A DNA stretch of 64,000 nt, from positions 25,251,736-25,315,735 of the forward strand of contig NC_087066.1 in NCBI RefSeq assembly GCF_963678635.1, read 5' to 3'. Below the pieces are notes generated by a model. The model had not been told where the DNA came from, did no database searches, and was given only the letters and a program-made list of their open reading frames with translations. Positions 41,051-53,312 of the stretch are shown here, piece after piece. Position numbers and translations under genes: made by a program. How positions within the stretch are numbered: position 1 is the first letter of the stretch; the number at the start of each line of letters is the position of its first letter. This DNA is from Symsagittifera roscoffensis. Taxonomy: Eukaryota; Xenacoelomorpha; Acoela; Convolutidae.

Positions 41051-41419
41051 TTAGTAGAGTTTTCCTCTGGGATAGTCGTGGAAGTTGGGGTCAACGTAAG
41101 GATCGTGCGACACGTCTGCAAGTGCGATTCGAGAGTGCAAAACCCCGTCGAGTCTTGCTGTCATCGGAGTGGTTTTGAGTTTAAACGCGACTCCTGCGAT
41201 TACAGCCATGAATACTGTAGTTATGAAGAAAATGAGAAGGTAGTGCCACAGGTTTTTCTCGGCCCACTGTTCGGCAGATGATTTGTGAGTTCGATGCATT
41301 TTGCTTGCTTCTCCGTCCTGGTTGGCTGAGACTACGAATCGGTTCTCACCGTTGCCACAGCGGAAACTGCGTGTGTACAAAGCGCGGTCGCCTGAAATGC
41401 CATGGCTCACATATTGCAT
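41051..41419 (-). CDS. Putative small single-pass membrane protein, 122 residues
   Basis: The frame opens with ATG at 41419 and ends in TAA at 41051. A hydrophilic N-terminal half (RSFRCGNGENRFVVSANQDG) is followed by one strong membrane segment, LWHYLLIFFITTVFMAVIAG, at about residues 58-82, and a polar tail ending DPYVDPNFHDYPRGKLY. G and C content is higher than in the flanks. An AG (cttgattag) immediately precedes the ATG, so an exon boundary there is possible and the true N-terminus may lie upstream. No signal peptide is seen and I do not recognise the family. Confidence 0.55.
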   Translation of the reverse strand: MQYVSHGISGDRALYTRSFRCGNGENRFVVSANQDGEASKMHRTHKSSAEQWAEKNLWHYLLIFFITTVFMAVIAGVAFKLKTTPMTARLDGVLHSRIALADVSHDPYVDPNFHDYPRGKLY

Positions 41420-42274
41420 CTAATCAAGTATTCGCGATAAAGAACTTATATACCAATGAGTTCGAGTAGATAAGTTCTGTTTTATAAAGTAAAGTTTTCT
41501 CAGCAAAATGAAATAAATTTTCTGATGTTTCATGAGAGCTTTTAAATCAAGTGGGCCAATATAAAAAGGCTAAATTTTTGTCCGAGTTTCCGATCACCTT
41601 TTGACGGATTTCTTTTAATAACAATTTTTAGTGGAACTTTCCTTTTAGTTCACTCTGCAGTTCTTGAAGAAACTTCAAACTTAGCTCAAAAATGGGTTCT
41701 GTTCAATCTTCCTCTGTAATCGAGTTTGAGCTCCAAAATAACGTCAGAGTGAGTATACAAATTCAGAACAGTTTTTTTCGTTGCTCAGAGTTTTTTAAGT
41801 TTTCGCCTGGTATCCGAGTCACTCATAAGCTTGAATTTAAGCTTGAAGTCATGTTGTTTTCGGGCTATGTACCCTGAAGTAACTTTGGTGTAATGGGCAT
41901 TTTCTGCCTGAAAAATGCAGTTTGTTTTATTTAGATGGTAAGTGGTCATCCAAAATCTTTCAGTTCGTAACAAAAACAATCAATCGATGCCGAAATTGTT
42001 CAAAGCAATCATTGGTAGAGAGTTTGACTATGACTCAATAAAAAATGAAATTTGCTTTTTTTCTCAATTTTCTAGCTATCAAAACTAATTATTCCTTGTG
42101 AGTGTGGAATTTCAGTTAATGAATACCATGTGTAAATCCGTGAGCATCGTTTCATTGACCTTTTCAAGCCCCTTAAAAAATAAACATTTGTCAAACCTAT
42201 GTTTGAAGTTTTTTGGTGCACTGCAATCATTATTTCATTGTCTACAAATTTTTTGTCATTCTCTCTTATTTCAA
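41420..42274. other. Non-coding flank of the satellite array
   Basis: No supported gene. A short frame at 41692-41877 has no motif. AT-rich throughout. Confidence 0.45.
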
Positions 42275-45200
42275 AGCAAGCAAAAACATGGCAGAATATT
42301 AAAAAATTGCCTAACGAAAATGAAACCTAAATCTAGTCTTAACAGCCTGGTGAAATCTAGTGTTGAATTCGAGTGTAATCATACAATATTGTTACTATCA
42401 GGGATAGCCGGTTGCTGTGCAAGGACCGCAGAATGTTTCGAGCCGACAATAGTCTTAAAAATACAAAGAATTTTGATTTTCCTTTTCATGAATGCAAGTC
42501 CAAGGCTGCAAAGCAAGGCAGCACCAGCAGAGCAGGAAAAACAAGGCTGGGAGAGGAGGGGCAAGGCATAATAGGGCGAGGAGGGACAGGACAGAGAATA
42601 TGACAATGCATGGTTGGGCACGGCAGGGCGAAGAGGGGCAGCGCGGTAAAAGGTGAGGGGTGCAGGCAGGGCAGGGCGAAAATTGGTAGTGCAGGAAAAG
42701 GCGAGGAAGGCAAAGAGGCAATGCAGGGTGGGGACACGCAAGCCAGTTTGATATGGGGGTGTTGCATGACAGGGTGAGGAGCTGTAGGGTAGTACAAGGC
42801 TAGAAGAGCCAGCCCAGTACAAGGCGAGGAGTGGCAATGCAAGGCACAGTAGCGCAAGGCGAGGAACAAGACAAGGCAGCGAGGCAGTGTAGGGCAGCGC
42901 AATGCAAGTCAAGGTAGAGCGAGGCAGGACAGCCCAAGGCACACCAGTGCTAGGCAAGTCATGGTAGAACGAGGATGGGAAAGGTAAGGCAGGGTAAAGT
43001 TGGGAATCATCCATCTATACCTCATGAAACGGGCTTTTTTATTTCAGCGTTTTCACCTTACTTGAAATTAGCAACCCTGTGGTAGGGAACTGTTACGGCT
43101 TTTCTAGAGGTTGCGAAATTGGACTCCAAATATGAATTCTCAAATCCTTTTAGCTTACGAGACATGACAATTTTTGTGATTTCTAGATAAATTTTCAAAA
43201 AGTTTGGTTTTCAAAAATTTCGCAAAATTTAAACTTACCGTTTTGCGCGGTTCTGTCAGGTTACTCCTAGGTGTTGCAAGTTTTGTCCCCAAATGTGGTT
43301 GCTCAAATCATATTAGTTGTCGGAATACGTCAGTTTTTAGGAATTTTTTTATAAGTTCTGACAAAACTTAGGTTTAGAAGCAAGCAAAAACATGGCAGAA
43401 TATTAAAAAATTGCCTAACAAAAATGAAACCTAAATCTAGTCTTAACAGCCTGGTGAAATCTAGTGTTGAATTCGAGTGTAATCATACTATATTGTTACT
43501 ATCAGGGATAGCCGGTTGCTGTGCAAGGACCGCAGAATGTTTCGAGCCGACAATAGTCTTAAAAATACAAAGAATTTTGATTTTCCTTTTCATGAATGCA
43601 AGTCCAATTGGGAAGCAAAGCAAGGCAGCACCAGCAGAGCAGGAAAAACAAGGCTGGGAGAGGAGGGGCAAGGCATAATAGGGCGAGGAGGGACAGGACA
43701 GAGAATATGACAATGCATGGTTGGGCACGGCAGGGCGAAGAGGGGCAGCGCGGTAAAAGGTGAGGGGTGCAGGCAGGGCAGGGCGAAAATTGGTAGTGCA
43801 GGAAAAGGCGAGGAAGGCAAAGAGGCAATGCAGGGTGGGGACACGCAAGGCAGTTTGATATGGGGGTGTTGCATGACAGGGTGAGGAGCTGTAGGGTAGT
43901 ACAAGGCTAGAAGAGCCAGCCCAGTACAAGGCGAGGAGTGGCAATGCAAGGCACAGTAGCGCAAGGCGAGGAACAAGACAAGGCAGCGAGGCAGTGTAGG
44001 GCAGCGCAATGCAAGTCAAGGTAGAGCGAGGCAGGACAGCCCAAGGCACGGCAGTGCTAGGCAAGTCATGGTAGAACGAGGATGGGAAAGGCAAGGCAGG
44101 GTAAAGTTGGGAATCATCCATCTATACCTCATGAAACGGGCTTTTTTATTTCAGCGTTTTCACCTTACTTGAAATTAGCAACCCTGTGGTAGGGAACTGT
44201 TACGGCTTTTCTAGAGGTTGCGAAATTGGACTCCAAATATGAATTCTCAAATCCTTTAAGCTTACGAGACATGACAATTTTTGTGATTTCTAGATAAATT
44301 TTCAAAAAGTTTGGTTTTCAAAAATTTCGCAAAATTTAAACTTACCGTTTTGCGCGGTTCTGTCAGGTTACTCTTAGGTGTTGCAAGTTTTGTCCCCAAA
44401 TGTGGTTGCTCAAATCATATTAGCTGTCGGAATACGTCAGTTTTTAGGAATTTTTTTATAAGTTCTGACAAAACTTAGGTTTAGAAGCAAGCAAAAACAT
44501 GGCAGAATATTAAAAAATTGCCTAACAAAAATGAAACCTAAATCTAGTCTTAACAGCCTGGTGAAATCTAGTGTTGAATTCGAGTGTAATCATACAATAT
44601 TGTTACTATCAGGGATAGCCGGTTGCTGTGCAAGGACCGCAGAATGTTTCGAGCCGACAATAGTCTTAAAAATACAAAGAATTTTGATTTTCCTTTTCAT
44701 GAATGCAAGTCCAATTGGGAAGCAAAGCAAGGCAGCACCAGCAGAGCAGGAAAAACAAGGCTGGGAGAGGAGGGGCAAGGCATAATAGGGCGAGGAGGGA
44801 CAGGACAGAGAATATGACAATGCATGGTTGGGCACGGCAGGGCGAAGAGGGGCAGCGCGGTAAAAGGTGAGGGGTGCAGGCAGGGCAGGGCGAAAATTGG
44901 TAGTGCAGGAAAAGGCGAGGAAGGCAAAGAGGCAATGCAGGGTGGGGACACGCAAGGCAGTTTGATATGGGGGTGTTGCATGACAGGGTGAGGAGCTGTA
45001 GGGTAGTACAAGGCTAGAAGAGCCAGCCCAGTACAAGGCGAGGAGTGGCAATGCAAGGCACAGTAGCGCAAGGCGAGGAACAAGACAAGGCAGCGAGGCA
45101 GTGTAGGGCAGCGCAATGCAAGTCAAGGAAGAGCGAGGCAGGACAGCCCAAGGCACGGCAGTGCTAGGCAAGTCATGGTAGAACGAGGATGGGAAAGGCA

Positions 45201-46733
45201 AGGCAGGGTAAAGTTGGGAATCATCCATCTATACCTCATGAAACGGGCTTTTTTATTTCAGCGTTTTCACCTTACTTGAAATTAGCAACCCTGTGGTAGG
45301 GAACTGTTACGGCTTTTCTAGAGGTTGCGAAATTGGACTCCAAATATGAATTCTCAAATCCTTTTAGCTTACGAGACATGACAATTTTTGTGATTTCTAG
45401 ATAAATTTTCAAAAAGTTTGGTTTTCAAAAATTTCGCAAAATTTAAACTTACCGTTTTGCGCGGTTCTGTCAGGTTACTCTTAGGTGTTGCAAGTTTTGT
45501 CCCCAAATGTGGTTGCTCAAATTATATTAGTTGTCGGAATACGTCAGTTTTTAGGAATTTTTTTATAAGTTCTGACAAAACTTAGGTTTAGAAGCAAGCA
45601 AAAACATGGCAGAATATTAAAAAATTGCCTAACAAAAATGAAACCTAAATCTAGTCTTCACAGCCTGGTGAAATCTAGTGTTGAATTCGAGTGTAATCAT
45701 ACAATATTGTTACTATCAGGGATAGCCGGTTGCTGTGCAAGGACCGCAGAATGTTTCGAGCCGACAATAGTCTTAAAAATACAAAGAATTTTGATTTTCC
45801 TTTTCATGAATGCAAGTCCAATTGGGAAGCAAAGCAAGGCAGCACCAGCAGAGCAGGAAAAACAAGGCTGGGAGAGGAGGGGCAAGGCATAATAGGGCGA
45901 GGAGGGACAGGACAGAGAATATGACAATGCATGGTTGGGCACGGCAGGGCGAAGAGGGGCAGCGCGGTAAAAGGTGAGGGGTGCAGGCAGGGCAGGGCGA
46001 AAATTGGTAGTGCAGGAAAAAGGCGAGGAAGGCAAAGAGGCAATGCAGGGTGGGGACACGCAAGGCAGTTTGATATGGGGGTGTTGCATGACAGGGTGAG
46101 GAGCTGTAGGGTAGTACAAGGCTAGAAGAGCCAGCCCAGTACAAGGCGAGGAGTGGCAATGCAAGGCACAGTAGCGCAAGGCGAGGAACAAGACAAGGCA
46201 GCGAGGCAGTGTAGGGCAGCGCAATGCAAGTCAAGGAAGAGCGAGGCAGGACAGCCCAAGGCACGGCAGTGCTAGGCAAGTCATGGTAGAACGAGGATGG
46301 GAAAGGCAAGGCAGGGTAAAGTTGGGAATCATCCATCTATACCTCATGAAACGGGCTTTTTTATTTCAGCGTTTTCACCTTACTTGAAATTAGCAACCCT
46401 GTGGTAGGGAACTGTTACGGCTTTTCTAGAGGTTGCGAAATTGGACTCCAAATATGAATTCTCAAATCCTTTTAGCTTACGAGACATGACAATTTTTGTG
46501 ATTTCTAGATAAATTTTCAAAAAGTTTGGTTTTCAAAAATTTCGCAAAATTTAAACTTACCGTTTTGCGCGGTTCTGTCAGGTTACTCTTAGGTGTTGCA
46601 AGTTTTGTCCCCTAATGTGGTTGCTCAAATCATATTAGTTGTCGGAATACGTCAGTTTTTAGGAATTTTTTTTATAAGTTCTGACAAAACTTAGGTTTAG
46701 AAGCAAGCAAAAACATGGCAGAATATTAAAAAA
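42275..46733 (+). repeat. Satellite array: four copies of a ~1107-bp unit
   Basis: Units begin (agcaagcaaaaacatggcag) at 42275, 43379, 44486 and 45593. A fragment starts at 46702 and breaks off near 46733. Spacings are 1104, 1107, 1107 and 1109. Copies are nearly identical by eye. Each unit has an AT-rich start, a ~520-base purine-rich block of ggcaaggcagggcga-type motifs, and two diverged monomers of the ~160-bp repeat also seen at 51-55 and 60 kb. Leu/Pro/Ala/Cys-rich minus-strand frames and the 84-codon plus-strand frames repeated in each copy come from the repeat itself and are not genes. Confidence 0.95.
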
Positions 46734-46990
46734 TATTGAAATGCCCAACCCTCTATTGTTGCTGCCAGGGTACTCTCAGGTGTTGCAAGTCTTGCCTTCA
46801 AGTTTGAGTGCTCAAGTTTTTTCCATGATTTGCCGTTTGGTATGATTTTTAAAAAATTTGGATTTAATAAACTTTACATAGGGTTTCTAAATTAAATTTT
46901 GAAAACTTTCGAGCGGTTGCAGATATGGCCTACCTATGTATCTATGATATTTCAAGAATGTTAGAAATTTTTTCAAATTTTTTTGAAGTC
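46734..46990 (+). repeat. Diverged ~160-bp monomers next to the satellite array
   Basis: The sequence cagggtactctcaggtgttgc (46768-46788) followed by ttgagtgctcaag matches the ~160-bp monomer family. The next part (caacaatacaatattg, about 47020) resembles the start of the 1.1-kb unit, so this is a decayed edge of the array. Confidence 0.6.
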
Positions 46991-47270
46991 TTGAACGAAG
47001 GAGTAGAGAAATACGAATGCAACAATACAATATTGATTAATCTATTCGAAAAGTTCAAGCACTTTAGTATTAAAATTCGGAAAAGTAGAAGATGGTTAAA
47101 GTCTCTAAATTAAGCATCCATTTGCACCTCAATTGTCTATCAACTCGATATTGCCTTATGTTGTAGTATACCTGCAAAATCTGTTTGTCTTAATAGCTTT
47201 GCTGCGTGGGGTACGCTAGTTTTTTATCGCCAAAGAACCGCGCTATGAAGTACTGAAATTAGTTTTTCTG

Positions 47271-48140
47271 GATTAAACCAAGTTCAATGCTGAATTGATT
47301 TTTTCCTAACACTACTTATTTGCTGGTTTTATTCGCTCGAAGTTAGTATAAAACTCAAAAAATCAAACCGGTTTTGATCTCGATACTTTAATATGATTTA
47401 TCCCTCAATTTATTCTGATTTTTTTAAAAAAAAGTACCTGATTTTGCGTAGAAAGCAATGAAAAGCGGGGATGGCCGGTTGCTCTTCAAGCAGCACACTA
47501 AGTTCCCACCACAAAAATTTGAAAATAACAGTTTTTCAAATAGCGTCGTTTTTGTCATAATTTGTTGAAATTTTTCTGGTCGAAAGCTCGAAACTTTCAA
47601 TTTATAGCTAGTTCTTACCAATGACAAAAAAACTGACTTTAAACCTGTAAAAAGTGCGTCTCACTATACTTCTTAATTTTGAACTATAAATCCAAAAACA
47701 AAGAAACCAACGAGGTAAAGAACACATGTGAGATCAAGCTCCTAAAATGATAAAATTATATCGGGTGAAAACTTGTGGGCTGACTAGGGGAGCTGGGAAT
47801 CCAACACCACTCTGTTACAGAACATTTGAAGATCATTAAATCACACAAGACAGGCGTTTAAAGAAACTTCAAAAAATTAATTTTACTGGGGACCTGAGTA
47901 TAACTTAATCTTCATTTAACTTCACTATTATTTGCCTTTTATAAGATCTAGTCGCTCGCCTAACTCGCTCGAAACAAGCTTAAAACTCAACAAATTTCAA
48001 CCAGTTTTTCTCGACACTGTGATAACTTGTGAAAATTTTAAGTGTTCAAAGAATCACAAGTTAGAGAGCTTTATATTGACCCCTTCCGATTATAATTTGT
48101 GATACCTGGAAATTTTTAAAAGCAAACGAAATTTTAAGCT
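47271..48140 (+). repeat. Unclassified interspersed repeat, two adjacent partial copies
   Basis: Phrases ttattcgctcgaa, gtacctgattttgcgta and aacttgtgggctgacta (47.33-47.80 kb) recur in order at 55.39, 55.54 and 55.93 kb. A partial second copy (actcgctcgaaacaag, ttctcgacactgtgataa, ccccttccgattataatttg) lies at 47.96-48.11 kb. No coding capacity or terminal repeats are visible. Confidence 0.6.
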
Positions 48141-48656
48141 GGTAATCAGTACCAAGTACCATGGAATGTTCGACCACATGTAGTTTTGAACTTCTTCTTT
48201 GAAAACTTGCCTGTTTTTTTTGCCTGACTGCCAATAGGCATTCTTCGGAAAACCAAAAGTTTCGAAACGCCCGAAGGAGTTAAGGCCTTGAGGGGTTTTC
48301 TTGATGCGATTTCACTTGTCTAAAAAATGCTCGCAGTAAGTGATTGTGAATTAGTTTCAAGCCATTTTAGTCGTGATTTGGATTCCGAAAAAATATATAT
48401 ATTTTTGAGCATGGGATTTTCAGTATAGGTTAAGAAAGTGTGCATTTTTGCTATTCTAACTGCTTTTTAGCTAGAGGGGCGAATGGGAAGAGTTGCTCCT
48501 ATTATGATTTTAAAAACCAAAAGGCTAAGAATGTGTTGGTCTTATAAGAATGAAATGTTTAGTTTATTCATTTTCGCAACTAAACATTTTTTGGAACTAC
48601 TATCACAACAAATCTGATTTGAAACAAGTCTTTAATCTATTAGAGTAAAGTGAAAA
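48141..48656. other. Non-coding DNA 3' of a minus-strand gene
   Basis: AT-rich with no feature recognised. Confidence 0.4.
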
Positions 48657-48992
48657 CTAGACTTCGCTTTCTCGAAGAATAAAAGAGAGGTTTACAGATT
48701 TTGCAAAAATCCTGTTACCTGGTATAATAATATCCAGCCTGCAGTTCCTCAAAACCTTTGGTTTCTTCTTTAGCTCTGCCAAATCTCTGATAGCTTGAGC
48801 GTATACATTTTTCTCCATGTTATTCATGGGCCCATAAGAGTCCCGGTGGTAGCTGAGGAAGTTTAGCAACACTTCTGGGTCGAGGGGACCCCTCACGTCT
48901 GAGATTGGGATTGTATCGCCTGCTGCGAGGAGCTCAAGTGAGGAGGAAGTGGTCTCTCCATAATTGGTGTGGAATTCGATGTCGTCTTTCAT
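48657..48992 (-). CDS. Putative small protein, 111 residues, family unknown
   Basis: ATG at 48992 opens MKDDIEFHTNYGETTSSSLE, then ISDVRGPLDPEVLLNFLSYH, MEKNVYAQAIRDLAELKKKP and a C-terminal strand pair with LDIIIPGNRIFAKSVNLSFI, ending at a TAG at 48657. The composition is clearly richer in G and C than the flanks and the sequence is of normal complexity. An acceptor-like gatttcgcag ends 28 bases upstream of the ATG. No signal or membrane segment. I do not recognise it. Confidence 0.5.
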   Translation of the reverse strand: MKDDIEFHTNYGETTSSSLELLAAGDTIPISDVRGPLDPEVLLNFLSYHRDSYGPMNNMEKNVYAQAIRDLAELKKKPKVLRNCRLDIIIPGNRIFAKSVNLSFILRESEV

Positions 48993-49936
48993 GCTGAGTT
49001 GTGTAAGTTTTGAGTGAAATCTGCGAAATCATTAGTTTTGAAAATTTGGAACAGTAATGATTTAAAGTGGGAGTGGGATATACATTTTCGTGTCTGTACT
49101 AAATAGTCCAAAACAAAACAGTCCGGAAAAGTATGAAAATGTACCAGACTGTTTTGTATGGGACTGTGTTTTGTTCCTTTCATGATTTTGTGGACTTTTT
49201 TGTTTTGGACTGTTTTGTATGGGACTGTTTTATATATGCACCTACATTTTAACCAACCCCACCCTCTTAATATTAAGGTTTTCAAAACAATAAAAAGTTA
49301 TTCAATTTGGATATTCCGGTTAAGTTTCGGTGTAATTTGATTTTAATTGTCAATTTAACTGTTTTGCTCTTGCGTTAGATCATTTGTTCCAAATTTCAAC
49401 GGTTTTCAGAAACCTCTGACGTTAAAGACTCTTAATCGAAGCCCTGTCACCAAATACTGCGAGTCAGATCAAGATTGATTTCGTTCCGAAGTGGACCAAG
49501 TATTATATGAAATCAACTATTGATTATTTTGACAGCTCAGATTAGTATATCCTGGGCTAACGTGTGACTGAATTTTATCTTGAACGCGAAGCGATGTGAT
49601 GTTTAATTATACCATCTGATGTATATTTTAGCATGGTAGTGTTTCGTTTCATCGCTTGCCTAGTTTGATGCCTTTGTTTTGTTTATCGCTAAGCAAACAA
49701 CGGTTGGCTGTTTGAATTTTGTCTACGCTTATTTGATTTCAAAATGGAAAATAGTTCCTCTAGTTATGGTCTATAAAGGCTGCTGTGGGTGTTCATAGTC
49801 TCAAATACCTTCTGAAATAGTTCAAATTTTAACCATAACAATTAGCTTGATGAAAATTCTCAAAATTGGCCTTGAGGAGAAATAATTTCAAAAGTTTCAA
49901 ATTGTTTGCCTATTTTAGATTTTTATGTTTTGAAAA
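48993..49936. other. Divergent intergenic region between the 111-residue gene and MRPL12
   Basis: The two genes are head to head, so both promoters should lie here. The phrase gactgttttgtatgggactg recurs at 49147 and 49207, with a facing inverted relative near 49105-49130. An acceptor-like tgcctattttag ends at 49918, 18 bases before the MRPL12 ATG. Confidence 0.5.
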
Positions 49937-50536
49937 ATGAGCTACTTAGTAAAGAGAATTTTGCGACCTTCAATGACATTTTGCCGTTTTTGTGCGGTCG
50001 CTTCGTCGCAACAACCGCTGGCGACTCCTGAAACTCTACCACAACCGCCATCCGAGCAACCTGTGTTTTGTGAAACACCATTGCCAACGCCGTCTTTAGA
50101 CGGTTCGCCAAAGAGTTACAGTCCGAAAATAACTTCATTAGTTGACCAAATTTCCAGTTTGACTCTATTGGAAGTAGCAGATTTGAATGAGTTGCTGAAA
50201 ACTACGCTAGGGTTACCGGACATATCGATGGCAGCACCAGTTGGCGCGGGACCCGTTGCACCGGGCGGCGCAGACAATGCAATAGCGGAAGGGGCGGCGA
50301 CTGAAGAAAAGGGAGAGAAATTAGTTTTCAATGTAAAGCTGGTCAAGTTTGACGCAGAAAATAAAGTGAAGTTAATTAAGGAGATGAAATCTTTAATTGA
50401 AGGTATGAATTTAGTGCAAGCTAAAAAGTTCGTGGAAGGTGCGCCACAGATGATAATGAGCGATATTCCGAAGGATAAAGCAGAGTCGATTAAGAAGAGA
50501 GTAGAAGCAGCGGGCGGAACAGTAGAGATAGATTGA
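49937..50536 (+). CDS. MRPL12: Mitochondrial large ribosomal subunit protein L12 (bL12m)
   Basis: A single exon of 199 codons, nearly the same length as human MRPL12 (198). It begins with a basic, acid-free presequence (MSYLVKRILRPSMTFCRFCA) fit for mitochondrial import. The dimerisation domain includes KITSLVDQISSLTLLEVADL at about residues 64-83. An Ala/Gly/Pro hinge precedes the L7/L12 C-terminal domain at about 128-199 (FNVKLVKFDAENKVKLIKEM, LVQAKKFVEGAP, RVEAAGGTVEID). It forms the ribosome stalk that recruits translation factors in mitochondria. Confidence 0.97.
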   Translation: MSYLVKRILRPSMTFCRFCAVASSQQPLATPETLPQPPSEQPVFCETPLPTPSLDGSPKSYSPKITSLVDQISSLTLLEVADLNELLKTTLGLPDISMAAPVGAGPVAPGGADNAIAEGAATEEKGEKLVFNVKLVKFDAENKVKLIKEMKSLIEGMNLVQAKKFVEGAPQMIMSDIPKDKAESIKKRVEAAGGTVEID

Positions 50537-50730
50537 AACACTGACAGGACATTTTGTTGTTCTATCTCATTTTGAAATATAACTGTCGGACAGTAGACTG
50601 ATAAAATTGAAAGTTATATCCGTTGTGTTTTAAAGGGAACTATGGATTTTATAAGCATTGGCATGGTAATCCTTAAAATTTTCGGGACGCTATCGAAATT
50701 ATGAAAAAAGTACACTGAACGCCTTAAACG
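50537..50730. other. 3' flank of MRPL12
   Basis: Short AT-rich stretch before the Helitron-like left flank. AATATA near 50575 is the nearest poly(A)-signal-like hexamer. Confidence 0.4.
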
Positions 50731-52930
50731 CTTCATGTGACTTATGTTTAAGAAGTCCCTATCCTATATAGACATCTTAAAGAAATCCCTATGTTTGCAT
50801 GTTTAAACTTTTTCAACGTATTATTTTTTGCATGTTTAACGAAAGTGTTTTTGCATGCTTAAGCTATATCGTAAATTAAAATGCTTTAAAAATTTCATTT
50901 GGCACATGTTTAAGAATTCACTATGATGGTCTGTTAAAAGATTGAGAAGTTTACTCAAGTCAGCGTATCTGTTGGAGCGCGAATGCCCCAAATCTATTGG
51001 AGCGCGAATGCTTTAATTCTTACACTTTTTCCGTTATTGGCAAAACTATCAAAAATTTATCAATCCGATAGTGGGTTGCTGTTAGGGTACATTCAGAAGT
51101 TGCAAATCTTATCACCATTTATGGCTGCTCAAATCCTTTTGGTATTCGAGATAAGGCGTTTTTTTATGATTTTTCCTTTTTTTCCAAAAAATGTAGATAT
51201 AAAAAAAAACTATCGAACGTGAATTTCTCAGTCCTATAGTGGGTTGCTGTCAGGGTACATTCAGGGGTTGCAAATCTAGTGTCCAAGTATGACGGCTCAA
51301 ACTTTTTAGGGTTTTGAGATATGGCGTTTTATATGAATTTTCCAAAAAAAACTTTGTTATCAAAAAAAGTAACCAAAATTGAAATTCTCAACCATATAGT
51401 GGAGAGGGTCAATATAAATTCAGGTGTTGTATGTCTGATATCCATGTTTGACTGCTCAAATCCTTTCGCTTTCGAGATGTGGCGTTTGTTATGTTTTTTC
51501 TTCATTTAAAAAAAAATAAAAAACTAACCAAAGTTGAAATTCTCAACCCTGCAGTGGGGTGCTGTCAGGGTACACTCTGAGGTTGCAAATCTGGCGTTAA
51601 ATTATGACCGCTCAAATTGTTTCAGTTTTCGACATATGGCGATTTTTATGACATGAAAAACTAACCGAGCTTGAAAGTCTGAACCCTATAGTGGGGCGTT
51701 GTCAATGTACATTCAAGGGTTCCAAATCTGATGTCTAAGTATGACTGCTCAAATCCTTTGGGTTTTCGAGGTATGGAGTTTCTTGTGAGCTTTTTCTTCT
51801 TTCAAAAACCAGGAGAAAAGAACTACCCGAACTTAAATTTCTCAACCATATAGTGAGGTGCTGTCAGGGTGCTCTCAGGGGTTACCTTTCTTCCCTCCAA
51901 ATATGACTGCTCCAATCCTTTTGCATTTCGTGATATGGCGTTTTTTATGATTTTTTTTTCAAAAAAAAATAGATACAAAAAACTAATCGAACTTGAAATT
52001 CTGAACTCTACATTGGGGTGCTATCAAGGTACACTCAGGGATTGCAAATGTAAGGTCCAACTATCCTTTTGGTTTACGAGATATGGAGTTTATATTTTTT
52101 TTTCAAAAAAATTAGATTAAAAAACTAACAAAACTTCAAATTCTCAAAGCTGTAATGGGATGCTATCAGCGTAAACTCAGAAATTGCAAATCTGCTGTCC
52201 AGGTATGAGTGCTCAAATCCTTGTGGTTTTGGAGAAATGGCGTTTTTTTTTTTTCATTTTTTTTTTCAAATAATTTGGATATGAAAAAAGCGATCTTGAA
52301 TTTCTCAACCCTATAGTGGGGTGCTATCAAAGTACATTCCGGGCTTGCAATTCTGATGTCCAAGTATGACTGCTCCAATCCTTTAGCTTTTCGAGACATG
52401 GCGTTTTTGTTATTTTTTTTTCTTCAAAAAATATAGATATTAAAAAAGTAACATAACTTGAAATTCTCGAACCTAAAGCGGGGTTCTCTAAATTGCACAT
52501 CGGCGTTGCAAATCTGGCCTCTAAATTTGACTGCTCATTTTTTTTAAACTTTCAGACATGTGGCGATGTTATTGATTTTTTCAATTTGTTTCACGAAACG
52601 ACTTGCAAAAAACTAACCAATCTTGGAATTTTCAATCCTTGTGGTGGGGTTCTGTCAGGGTACATTTAGGGGTAACTGCCAGGGTACAAATCTGGCCTTT
52701 AACTTTTTTTGCTTATTTTTTTTTGTTTCCTAGATATGTTGTTTCTCATGGTTTTTAAAATACTTTTTAAAAAAAACGTTGATTTAAAAAGAACTGAGAA
52801 ATTGAAACTTTTAACCTACGGTGGGATGCTGTCAAAGAACAATAAAGGGTAGCAGTTCTGCCCTCTAATTTTATCTGCTCAAATCATTTCGGTTATCGAG
52901 ATTTGGAGTTTTTCATGAAATAGAACCCCT
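50731..52930 (+). mobile_element. Helitron-like non-autonomous element A with 12-copy ~160-bp tandem core
   Basis: A left flank with the family phrases gcatgtttaacgaaag and ttaagctatatcgta (50.83-50.87 kb) is followed by about 12 diverged monomers between 51.06 and 52.92 kb. Each is centred on ctgtcagggtacnctcagggnttgcaa and then tgctcaaatccttttg. Their starts lie near 51070, 51242, 51400, 51557, 51690, 51855, 52015, 52157, 52318, 52480, 52643 and 52822. The 5' end is not intact and the GCGTTACACGC right end seen in copies B and C is missing. Confidence 0.65.
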
Positions 52931-53312
52931 GATAGGTGAGCCCATTTTATCTTCACGGTTGCATTAAATATCGCTGTTTTAGTGCATGTTTTAGGAAGAT
53001 TTTTTGCCTTCAACGATCTATTTGAAGCACCGTAGGTGAGAGTCATGTGCTAATCACTCTTAAGTTGGTTACTATGTTTGATAAAGTGCGCTACTTACAA
53101 TTGTACGAAAAACTGACTCATTGAATTATTTAGTGAAGGAACTTTGTGACTAGCTACATAAAATGATTTTTTCTTAATTTTAAGTTAAGAAATAATCGAG
53201 GGACTAATCATTTCAATTGTTGGGTTTTGAGATTGAAGGGTGCCCAAATTGTTGTTCACAGAAAATTTTCCCATCTTTTAAATTTTCGCCAGCTAGCCTA
53301 TTTCTACTAATC

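Noticed and set aside
42379-46336. Leu/Pro/Ala/Cys-rich minus-strand ORFs of up to 212 codons, and 84-codon plus-strand ORFs, repeated four times
   Set aside because: They are the translation of a purine-rich satellite block, open in more than one overlapping frame, with identical copies in each unit.
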